DNA from: Ruminococcus flavefaciens
GTDB lineage: Bacteria > Bacteroidota > Bacteroidia > Bacteroidales > P3
Assembly (NCBI GenBank): GCA_023667315.1
Contig: JAMPAI010000011.1
Coordinates: 1-64,000 of the forward strand
DNA: 64,000 bases
Reading direction: 5' to 3'
A model generated the notes under the pieces. That model was not told where the DNA came from. It saw nothing but the letters and a program-made list of their open reading frames with translations, and did not search any database. The translations under genes and the position numbers were made by a program. Positions 50,952-57,719 of the stretch are shown here, one piece after another (the stretch's first letter is position 1; each line of letters opens with the position of its first letter).

Positions 50952-52445
50952 TTAGATCGCGTATCCCCGCAGGAAGTCCACCGACTTCTGAATGAGGGGG
51001 TACATTACCGTGTCGTCTTCGATAAACGCCACTTCCTTGCGGTAGGCGGCGAGGAATTTCTCGAGGATGGCCGAGGTCTTTACCGGACGGCGGAACTCGA
51101 AGGCCTGAGCCGCGTTGAACAGCTCGATGGCCAATACACGCTCGGTATTGTCCATTACGCGGTAGGCCTTGGTGGCCGCGTTGGCCCCCATGCTCACATG
51201 GTCTTCCTGACCCTGCGAAGACTCGATCGAATCCACGCTGGCAGGGCAGCACAGCTGCTTGTTCTGGCTCACCACCGAAGCCGCGGCGTATTGCGGAATC
51301 ATAAAGCCGCTGTTGAGACCGGGTTTCTTGACCAGGAAACTGGGCAGACCGCGCTTGCCGGCAATCAGCTGATATGTGCGGCGTTCCGAGATATTGGCCA
51401 GTTCGGCCACGGCGATGGCCAGGAAATCCTGCGTGAGGGCCAGCGGCTGTCCGTGGAAGTTGCCGGCCGAAATCACCATGTCCTTGTCGGGGAACACCGT
51501 GGGGTTGTCGGTAACGGCGTTGATTTCCTCGAAGGTGATGCGGCTCACGTATTCGATGGCGTCTTTGGAAGCCCCGTGCACCTGCGGGATGCAGCGGAAC
51601 GAATACGGATCCTGCACGTGTTCCTTCTTGCGGGCAATCATCTTGCTACCCTTGAGGTATTTGCGGAAAGCCGCGGCGGTGTCCACCTGCCCCTTGTGGC
51701 GGCGTACATCCTGAATTTCGGGATAGAAAGGCTCGATGCGGCCGTCGAAAGCTTCCAGGGAGAGCGCGCCCACCAGGTCGGCCAGACGGCTCAGACGCCT
51801 TGCCTTAAGCACGTTGTGCACCGCGAACGAGTTCATGAACTGCGTGCCGTTCAAGAGCGCCAGGCCTTCCTTGGAGGCCAGTTCGATAGGCTTCCAGCCG
51901 TATTTCTTCAACACGCCCGCGGCGGGTTTCTTCTCGCCCTTCACCCATACTTCGCCCAAACCGATCAAGGGCAGGCACATATGCGCCAGGGGAGCCAGGT
52001 CGCCCGAGGCACCCAGCGATCCCTGCTGATAGACCACCGGCAGCACGTCGTTGTTAAAGAAGTCGGCCAGACGCTGGATAGTCACCACCTGAACACCCGA
52101 ATTGCCGTACGAAAGCGACTTTATCTTCATGAGCAGCATCAGCTTCACCACTTCTTCGGGCACGGGTTCGCCCAAGCCGCAGGCATGCGACATCATAAGG
52201 TTCTTCTGCAGCTGCGAGAGCTGTTTTTCGGAAATGCTCACGTTGCAGAGCGAACCGAAACCGGTGGTTACCCCGTAGATGGGCTCCTTATGGGTCTTGG
52301 TCTTCTTGTCTAAGTAGTCGCGGCATTTCTTTACGGCCGCCAACACGTCTTTCGACAAGCTTATCTGCATCTTGTCGTTGATGATCCGTTCGATTTCGTC
52401 GAAACTGAGATCCTTCAGGGTGATCTCGAAAACGTTCTTTTTCAT
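50952..52445 (-). CDS. hutH: Histidine ammonia-lyase
   Basis: 497-residue MIO-dependent lyase converting histidine to urocanate and ammonia. The prosthetic group forms from Ala146-Ser147-Gly148 in GSLGASGDLAPLAHM. YGVTTGFGSLCNV with the catalytic tyrosine and LLNGTQFMNSFAV are intact. Other Hut genes are absent. It begins 21 nt after hisS and ends the purQ-rnhB-hisS-hutH run. Tyrosine or phenylalanine lyases share the fold, but the overall sequence fits HutH of Bacteroides best. Confidence 0.92.
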   Translation of the reverse strand: MKKNVFEITLKDLSFDEIERIINDKMQISLSKDVLAAVKKCRDYLDKKTKTHKEPIYGVTTGFGSLCNVSISEKQLSQLQKNLMMSHACGLGEPVPEEVVKLMLLMKIKSLSYGNSGVQVVTIQRLADFFNNDVLPVVYQQGSLGASGDLAPLAHMCLPLIGLGEVWVKGEKKPAAGVLKKYGWKPIELASKEGLALLNGTQFMNSFAVHNVLKARRLSRLADLVGALSLEAFDGRIEPFYPEIQDVRRHKGQVDTAAAFRKYLKGSKMIARKKEHVQDPYSFRCIPQVHGASKDAIEYVSRITFEEINAVTDNPTVFPDKDMVISAGNFHGQPLALTQDFLAIAVAELANISERRTYQLIAGKRGLPSFLVKKPGLNSGFMIPQYAAASVVSQNKQLCCPASVDSIESSQGQEDHVSMGANAATKAYRVMDNTERVLAIELFNAAQAFEFRRPVKTSAILEKFLAAYRKEVAFIEDDTVMYPLIQKSVDFLRGYAI

Positions 52446-52466
52446 ATCGTCGTTTTTATATTTGCC

Positions 52467-53855
52467 TTATTCCGCCGGGCACACGGCCTGCGCCAGTTCC
52501 TGCGGGGAAACGGAACGCTGCTGTCCGGTCTTCATGTCCTTTACCACAATCTCGCCCGACTCGTGTTCCTTCTCGCCGATAATGACCACGAAGGGAATCC
52601 TGAGGCTGTCGGCATAGGAGAACTGTTTCTGCAACTTAGCCGCCGAGGGATAGATCTCCACGGCGATGCCCTGCTGCCGCAAGGCCTGCGCCGGAGCAAA
52701 CGCCCAGGCCTGCTCTTTCTCACCGAAGTTCACGAACAGCACCTGCGTGCCGCTCACCAGGCTTTCGGGATAGAGGTTCAGGTCGTTGAGCACGTCGTAG
52801 ATACGGTCGGCACCGAAGGAGATGCCCACGCCCGACACACCCTTGAGGCCGAAAATGCCCGTCAAATCATCGTAACGCCCGCCGCCGCAGATACTGCCCA
52901 TCTCCACATCCAGAGCCTTCACCTCGAAGATGGCACCGGTATAGTAGTTGAGCCCGCGTGCAAGGGTAAGGTCGAGTTCACACGGCACCTCCACGCCCAT
53001 CTGCGCTATCAGCGAGAACACGGTATCGAGTTCCTCCACGCCCTTCAATCCGGTGGGGCTGTCTTTCAAGAAAGCCCGCAAGTCGTTCAGCTTTGCCGCC
53101 ACATCGCCCTGCAGATGCAGTACGGGAAACAGTTTCTCTATGGATTCGGGGCTGATGCCGCGCGCGCCCAATTCGTTGCGCACGCCTTCCTCCCCTATCT
53201 TGTCCCACTTGTCGATGGCCACGGTAATGTCGGTCATCCTTTCGGGGCAGCCGATGGTCTCGGCAATCCCGAAAAGCACCTTGCGGTTGTTTATCTTCAC
53301 CAGCACGCGGATGCCCAGCTTGCCGAACACCTCGGCGATCATCTGCACCAGTTCGGCCTCGTTGCTCAGCGAATCGGAGCCCACCACATCGGCGTCGCAC
53401 TGGTAGAACTCGCGGTAACGACCCTTTTGCGGACGGTCGGCACGCCACACCGGCTGTATCTGGTAGCGCTTGAACGGAAAGCACAACTCGCCTTGATGCT
53501 GCACCACAAAACGGGCGAAGGGCACGGTAAGGTCGTAGCGCAGCCCCTTCTCGCTTATTTTGGGCAGCAGGGCGCGGCTCATCTTCCCGCTGTCTGCGTT
53601 CTCACGCCAAAAGCTTTCCGCATCGGCTCCCGTCTTGTCCATGAAGTTGCCCGAATTGAGAATCTTGAACAGCAGTTTGTCGCCCTCCTCGCCGTACTTG
53701 CCCATCAATGTGGAGAGGGTTTCCATGGCGGGCGTCTCGATGGGCTGATACCCGTGCAGACGATAGACCTGGCTTATGGTATCGAAGATATACTGACGCC
53801 TGCGCATCTGCAGGGGCGAAAAATCGCGGGTTCCTTTAACCGTGCTTGGTTTCAT
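52467..53855 (-). CDS. hisS: Histidine-tRNA ligase
   Basis: 462-residue class II synthetase. Motif 1 region [17 protein letters not shown], motif 2 [27 protein letters not shown], the histidine A-type loop [15 protein letters not shown] and motif 3 [15 protein letters not shown] are present. A C-terminal anticodon-binding domain is included. It follows rnhB by 3 nt and precedes hutH, so charging and catabolism of histidine share a transcript. Confidence 0.96.
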   Translation of the reverse strand: MKPSTVKGTRDFSPLQMRRRQYIFDTISQVYRLHGYQPIETPAMETLSTLMGKYGEEGDKLLFKILNSGNFMDKTGADAESFWRENADSGKMSRALLPKISEKGLRYDLTVPFARFVVQHQGELCFPFKRYQIQPVWRADRPQKGRYREFYQCDADVVGSDSLSNEAELVQMIAEVFGKLGIRVLVKINNRKVLFGIAETIGCPERMTDITVAIDKWDKIGEEGVRNELGARGISPESIEKLFPVLHLQGDVAAKLNDLRAFLKDSPTGLKGVEELDTVFSLIAQMGVEVPCELDLTLARGLNYYTGAIFEVKALDVEMGSICGGGRYDDLTGIFGLKGVSGVGISFGADRIYDVLNDLNLYPESLVSGTQVLFVNFGEKEQAWAFAPAQALRQQGIAVEIYPSAAKLQKQFSYADSLRIPFVVIIGEKEHESGEIVVKDMKTGQQRSVSPQELAQAVCPAE

Positions 53856-53858
53856 ATC

Positions 53859-54452
53859 CTAAAATAATGTCAAATCCTGATATAACTTGAACGAACGCCG
53901 GTGCCAGGGGCTGGGTCCGTTCCTTAAAATGGCGTCGTAATGCGCCTTGGTGGGATAGCCTTTGTTCACATCCCAACCGTAGAGCGGGCATTTTTGATGC
54001 AGTTCCCGCATAAAGTCGTCGCGGAAGGTCTTGGCCAGGATGGAGGCCGCCGCAATCGACAGGTATTTCCCGTCGCCTTTCACCACGCACACATGGGGCA
54101 CCTTACCGTAGGGCTTGAAGCGGTTGCCGTCCACGGTAACGAAGGCCGGCTGCGGGTCCAGTTGCCCAAGTGCCCTATGCATGGCCTGGATGGAGGCGTT
54201 CAGGATATTGAGCCTATCTATCTCCTCGGCATCCACCCGTGCCACGGCATACGAGAGGGCATCGCGCATGATTTCCTCGCGCAGGGCGTAGCGGGCTTTC
54301 TCGCTCAGTTTCTTGGAGTCGTCAAGGCGCGGATTGCGGTAGTCGGGCGCGAAGATCACGGCGGCAGCGAACACCGGCCCCGCCAAAGGGCCCCGACCCG
54401 CCTCGTCGCAACCGGCCTCCAAGGTTTCCTGACTGTAACGGGAAAGCAGCAC
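53859..54452 (-). CDS. rnhB: Ribonuclease HII
   Basis: 197-residue RNase HII, which removes ribonucleotides and RNA primers from DNA. AGCDEAGRGPLAGPVFAAAV holds the first catalytic Asp/Glu pair, DDSKKLSEKAR the next motif, and SIAAASILAKTFRDD the C-terminal one. It starts 2 nt after purQ ends. The window also encodes an RNase HI domain in the MeaB fusion. Confidence 0.95.
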   Translation of the reverse strand: MLLSRYSQETLEAGCDEAGRGPLAGPVFAAAVIFAPDYRNPRLDDSKKLSEKARYALREEIMRDALSYAVARVDAEEIDRLNILNASIQAMHRALGQLDPQPAFVTVDGNRFKPYGKVPHVCVVKGDGKYLSIAAASILAKTFRDDFMRELHQKCPLYGWDVNKGYPTKAHYDAILRNGPSPWHRRSFKLYQDLTLF

Positions 54453-54454
54453 GG

Positions 54455-55147
54455 CTATTTCTTGATCCGTTCAATCAGGCTTTCGAACAGGATACGCCCG
54501 TCCGTATTGCCCAGCACTTCCTCGGCACAGCGTTCCGGATGCGGCATCAGTCCGAACACATTGCGTTTCTCGTTGCAGATGCCGGCAATGTTCTCGAGCG
54601 AACCGTTGGGATTGGCTTCCTTGCTCACGTTGCCCTTTTCGTCGCAATAGCGGAACAGCACACAATCCTGCCTGTTCAGCTGCTTGATCGTGGCCTCGTC
54701 GGCGAAATAGCGGCCCTCCCCGTGCGCCACCGGCACCTTGAGCACCTGCTTGGGCGCGCACTTGGCCGTAAAGGCGGTCTGGTTGGTCTGCACCTGCAGG
54801 TACACGTTCTTGCAGACAAACTTCTGCACGTCGTTGTGCAGCAGGGCGCCCGGCAACAGATGCGACTCGCACAGAATCTGGAATCCGTTGCAGATACCCA
54901 GCACGTAGCCGCCCTTGTTGGCGAAGGCAATCACTTTTTCCATGATGGGCGAAAAGCGCGCGATGGCGCCCGAACGCAGGTAATCCCCGTAGGAAAAACC
55001 GCCCGGAAGCACCACGGCATCGACCCCTTGCAAGTCGGTGTCCTTATGCCACAGTTGAACCGATTCCTGCCCCAACACGTGTTTGAGCACATAGTGTATG
55101 TCGTGGTCGCAATTCGAACCCGGAAAGGTCACTACCCCGAATTTCAT
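54455..55147 (-). CDS. purQ: Phosphoribosylformylglycinamidine synthase, glutaminase subunit PurQ
   Basis: 230-residue class I glutaminase that feeds ammonia to PurL in purine synthesis. [19 protein letters not shown] at the N-terminus, [19 protein letters not shown], the nucleophile Cys in [13 protein letters not shown], and [12 protein letters not shown] near the end are clear. A separate PurQ normally goes with small PurL and PurS; none is in this window, although many Bacteroidetes have a single large PurL. Spacing is 40 nt to arcA upstream and 2 nt to rnhB. Confidence 0.88.
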   Translation of the reverse strand: MKFGVVTFPGSNCDHDIHYVLKHVLGQESVQLWHKDTDLQGVDAVVLPGGFSYGDYLRSGAIARFSPIMEKVIAFANKGGYVLGICNGFQILCESHLLPGALLHNDVQKFVCKNVYLQVQTNQTAFTAKCAPKQVLKVPVAHGEGRYFADEATIKQLNRQDCVLFRYCDEKGNVSKEANPNGSLENIAGICNEKRNVFGLMPHPERCAEEVLGNTDGRILFESLIERIKK

Positions 55148-55187
55148 AAGTATTTAATGTTTAAGTTGTTTACTGATTGTTTTTAGA

Positions 55188-56405
55188 CTACAGGTCTTCG
55201 CGGCAAACGGGCATGGTCATGCAGCGGCAGCCGCCGCCCCCGCGCACCAGTTCCGAACTCTCGATGGTATAGACCGTGGGGCGGCTTTCGTCCTCGGTCT
55301 TTACCTTGGCCTTGCCCGAGACCACGTCCCAGGCGTCCACCACCTCGAATCCGGCGTTCGAAAGGGCTTCTATCGTGTAGTTGTTGCGGCCGTAGCCCAT
55401 GATCTTGCCGGGGGCGAAGGCAAAGAAGTTGGCCCCGCTGTGCCATTGCTCGCGTTCCTGATACATCGGGTCGCCGCCAGCGCAGTAGATGGGCTTGTAG
55501 TCGTAGCCCAGGTTGTGCAGGGCCTCGAAGATATTGGCGCAAAGGCTTTCGTGCACCACGCCGTTCTCCACCTTGAGCAGGCGCGTGGCGTAGTGGTTCT
55601 CGTCCAAGATAAGCGGTTTGTAGGCCATGCAGTGGGTTCGGCTCAAAAAGGTGAACACCATGTCGAGATGAATGAACGACTCGGGCTCGAAGGGCAGTTC
55701 CTGCGTGATGACGTAGAACAGATCGCTTTCCCGGCGCTTGAGCGAGATAAAGGCATCGACCCCGTTGCGGTTGGAGCGCGCCCCCTGCCCGATAACGAAC
55801 ACGTTGGGCGCCGCCACCTGGAAATCGCCGCCTTCCAGACGGGTGCAGGCCGGAACGCTGCCCCATGGGTTCAGGTGGGAGTTGTTGCGGGTGAACACGG
55901 GATGGTAGCGGTAGATAAGGTCGGTGATCAGGATCTCGCGCGAACGCACCTGGGTGGCCATATGGGTGGGCATCGCGTGGGAATTGAAGCAGACGCCGAT
56001 ATCGCGGGTAAAGTAGAGGTTGTAGAGGGGGTTGAAGTCGGTGCCGGCCACGCCCTGCACCATGGCCTTGGCCAGTTCTTCGGGCGACATGACGGCCAGC
56101 GTCTCGTCCAGCCTGGCCGCGTGGGCGGGGCGGGCTATCTTCTCCATCAGGAACTGACGGGCTTCGGGCGAAGACTCGAGCACCTCGGCCAAAAGGTCGT
56201 CGATGTAAAAGGGCGTGCAGACCTGCCCCAGCACGGCTTCCAGCTGCCGGTATTCCTTTTGGGCGGCCTCCATGCCGAGCAGATCGCTGTACAGGGCCTG
56301 ATGAATCGTGGAGGGGGTCATTTTTTCGATTTCGGGACCGGGTCTATGCAACACCACCGCCCGAAGGCGGCCGGTCTCGGAATTAAGCTTGACTTGCGCT
56401 TCCAT
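55188..56405 (-). CDS. arcA: Arginine deiminase
   Basis: 405-residue deiminase of the guanidino-group-modifying superfamily, converting arginine to citrulline and ammonia. Catalytic features: LEGGDF (Asp), FIHLDMVFTFLSRTHCM (His and Asp) and the C-terminal nucleophile Cys395 in GGGGCRCMTMP. The usual MVD after VFT is altered. ArcB and ArcC are not nearby, so a full deiminase pathway is not shown. The start at 56405 (MEAQVKLNSETGRLR) is preferred to an in-frame codon at 56462 that adds non-homologous residues. It is probably first in the operon with purQ, rnhB, hisS and hutH. Confidence 0.9.
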   Translation of the reverse strand: MEAQVKLNSETGRLRAVVLHRPGPEIEKMTPSTIHQALYSDLLGMEAAQKEYRQLEAVLGQVCTPFYIDDLLAEVLESSPEARQFLMEKIARPAHAARLDETLAVMSPEELAKAMVQGVAGTDFNPLYNLYFTRDIGVCFNSHAMPTHMATQVRSREILITDLIYRYHPVFTRNNSHLNPWGSVPACTRLEGGDFQVAAPNVFVIGQGARSNRNGVDAFISLKRRESDLFYVITQELPFEPESFIHLDMVFTFLSRTHCMAYKPLILDENHYATRLLKVENGVVHESLCANIFEALHNLGYDYKPIYCAGGDPMYQEREQWHSGANFFAFAPGKIMGYGRNNYTIEALSNAGFEVVDAWDVVSGKAKVKTEDESRPTVYTIESSELVRGGGGCRCMTMPVCREDL

Positions 56406-56467
56406 ATATGCTGTGTCTTTTTTTTCGATATTCGGGAGATGCCGCATTACCCTCGGCACCAAAAGGG

Positions 56468-56475
56468 CAAATTTA
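56468..56475 (-). promoter_or_regulatory. TAAATTTG promoter of the arcA operon
   Basis: Exact TAnnTTTG match on minus. It predicts a leader of about 60 nt. Confidence 0.6.
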
Positions 56476-56591
56476 ACGAATTTCCCGCACTTTTGCTGTT
56501 GGAAAATCGGTTACCTCTTCAGATCAAATACGGTCGCCTTTAAAACCTTAAGTCTATTTGTTACAAAAAGACATACAAAAACAAAATCAGT

Positions 56592-56610
56592 TGTCAAGGA
56601 AAACTTGACA
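56592..56610 (-). terminator. Weak hairpin after the retropepsin-like gene
   Basis: TGTCAAG pairs with CTTGACA directly after the stop codon, followed on the minus strand by T-rich sequence. The stem is only 7 bp. Confidence 0.4.
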
Positions 56611-56611
56611 T

Positions 56612-57037
56612 CTAGTTCTTGTGGACTGAAAAATCGTATTCATTGCTCGAAGGTGTTTGGAACGAGAACACAGTCTTGCCGTTCTTGTTCGTTATCGCAA
56701 AATCCCCCAACGTGATTATATCCATACCTATCAAAACCTCGCAGCCATTCAAAATGCCTTCAATAACCGTAATTGCACGAACCCCAACGCCATTAGGCAA
56801 AAACATATTCACTTTATACAAATTGGTAATTCCCTCACCTCCGGCATGGAACATCTTTGATTTCGCAAACGGAATTAAATTCAATTCATCGGCAATTTTT
56901 TTCGATATGGTAGAAATGGTTGCACCCGTATCCCACAACGCCGTTGTGCGAACCTCCGGCTCCCGGGCACCCGCCATATCCGGATTAAACGCCCGGCCTT
57001 CGTATCGCTGGGTAAAAGACTGTATTTTCTGCTGCAT
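56612..57037 (-). CDS. Retropepsin-like aspartic protease
   Basis: 141-residue soluble protein of the bacterial retropepsin-like (clan AA) family. The catalytic motif is Asp36-Thr-Gly-Ala in ALWDTGATISTIS. The second family block VLIGMDIITLGDFAI closes the half-site, so activity requires a homodimer as in retroviral proteases. No signal peptide or membrane segment. The ATG at 57037 (MQQKIQSF), 2 nt after the upstream gene, is preferred to a start at 57100 that would overlap it. Substrate unknown. The partner gene upstream is DUF5678-like, and the pair lies in an AT-rich island. Confidence 0.82.
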   Translation of the reverse strand: MQQKIQSFTQRYEGRAFNPDMAGAREPEVRTTALWDTGATISTISKKIADELNLIPFAKSKMFHAGGEGITNLYKVNMFLPNGVGVRAITVIEGILNGCEVLIGMDIITLGDFAITNKNGKTVFSFQTPSSNEYDFSVHKN

Positions 57038-57039
57038 AA

Positions 57040-57282
57040 CTAAAAGGCAAAGGCGGATGAACAAATATTGATGGTGTAGGCACTCTGACCCGGAGTGCAA
57101 AGTTGAACGATAAAGTTCCCTAAACCGTACTTTTCGGCAGCCCGAAAGAACGCTTCATCTTCAGAATCAAACGTTTCAACAACGGAATTATCCTTTATAA
57201 CAAGATATTTCCCATTGTACTTGCTCACCAATTCATCCTGATTGGCAAGATACCATTCAAATAATTTATCCAAGTCTGCCAT
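57040..57282 (-). CDS. DUF5678-like small protein
   Basis: 80-residue protein matching the pattern of the DUF5678 family: FEWYLANQDELVSKYNGKYL, then VIKDNSVVETFDSEDEAFFRA and an FIVQLC strand near the C-terminus. Function unknown. It lies immediately in front of the retropepsin-like gene (2-nt gap). I recall seeing this adjacency in other bacteria, so the pair may be a unit such as a regulator or substrate and its protease; this is inference. Confidence 0.7.
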   Translation of the reverse strand: MADLDKLFEWYLANQDELVSKYNGKYLVIKDNSVVETFDSEDEAFFRAAEKYGLGNFIVQLCTPGQSAYTINICSSAFAF

Positions 57283-57312
57283 AACCGCCGTCTCCTTTCG
57301 TTTCGAACGCTA

Positions 57313-57320
57313 CAAATATA
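57313..57320 (-). promoter_or_regulatory. TATATTTG promoter, proximal copy
   Basis: TAnnTTTG on minus, about 31 nt before the ATG at 57282. The surrounding CAAATATACGAAAAG is repeated at 57399. Confidence 0.6.
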
Positions 57321-57339
57321 CGAAAAGTCGAGTGCAAAG

Positions 57340-57368
57340 CCAACCAAAAGTCCACTTTTGTGTTGGCC
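57340..57368. repeat. Hairpin between the duplicated promoters
   Basis: GCCAA..CAAAAGT pairs with ACTTTTG..TTGGC around a 2-nt loop. It would lie in the leader of any transcript from the distal promoter and could attenuate it. Confidence 0.6.
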
Positions 57369-57398
57369 TTGCCGAGACGAAGTATATTGAGCGATAGC

Positions 57399-57406
57399 CA
57401 AATATA
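57399..57406 (-). promoter_or_regulatory. TATATTTG promoter, distal copy
   Basis: Second minus-strand copy, sharing 15 bp with the proximal one (CAAATATACGAAAAG). Confidence 0.5.
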
Positions 57407-57479
57407 CGAAAAGCCGAAATCCATGCAAAATCATCTACCAGAATCATCCTGTCCGCCATGCATCCTTTGTTCAAAAACA

Positions 57480-57594
57480 AAAATTTATATTATTATAATT
57501 GGCCGCATGGATGGTATTTACGGCACGCATCCGCCATTCTACTCCGCTCGGAACCAAGCTGGAAGCAATGGACAATTATAATAATATAAATTTT
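57480..57594. repeat. 115-bp element bounded by 22-bp perfect inverted repeats
   Basis: Left arm 57480-57501 and right arm 57573-57594 are exact inverses, very AT-rich (centred on ATATTATTATAATTG). The 71-bp interior is GC-richer. No target-site duplication is evident. It could be an invertible segment, a MITE-like element or a large hairpin. Confidence 0.85.
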
Positions 57595-57644
57595 ACCTTT
57601 TTTAATGTTCAATAAATAAAATTGACAATTTGTAATACTTTATA

Positions 57645-57652
57645 TACTTTTG
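57645..57652 (+). promoter_or_regulatory. TACTTTTG promoter of the LRR surface protein
   Basis: TAnnTTTG match with TTG at 57622-57624 at about the right distance for a -33 element; 67 nt upstream of the ATG. Confidence 0.6.
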
Positions 57653-57719
57653 CAGCGATACACGGAAGTCATAGACTGCCCAAAATCGCCCAAAAACAAT
57701 CATAAAACCCAACAAAAAG

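Larger units (their letters stand above)
57283..57719. other. Divergent intergenic region with duplicated promoter and inverted repeats
   Basis: 437 bp without a gene, between the minus-strand DUF5678/retropepsin pair and the plus-strand LRR gene. It holds two minus-strand TATATTTG elements in repeated context, a hairpin between them (57340-57368), a 22-bp perfect inverted repeat enclosing 71 bp (57480-57594) and the plus-strand promoter at 57645-57652. Confidence 0.75.
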
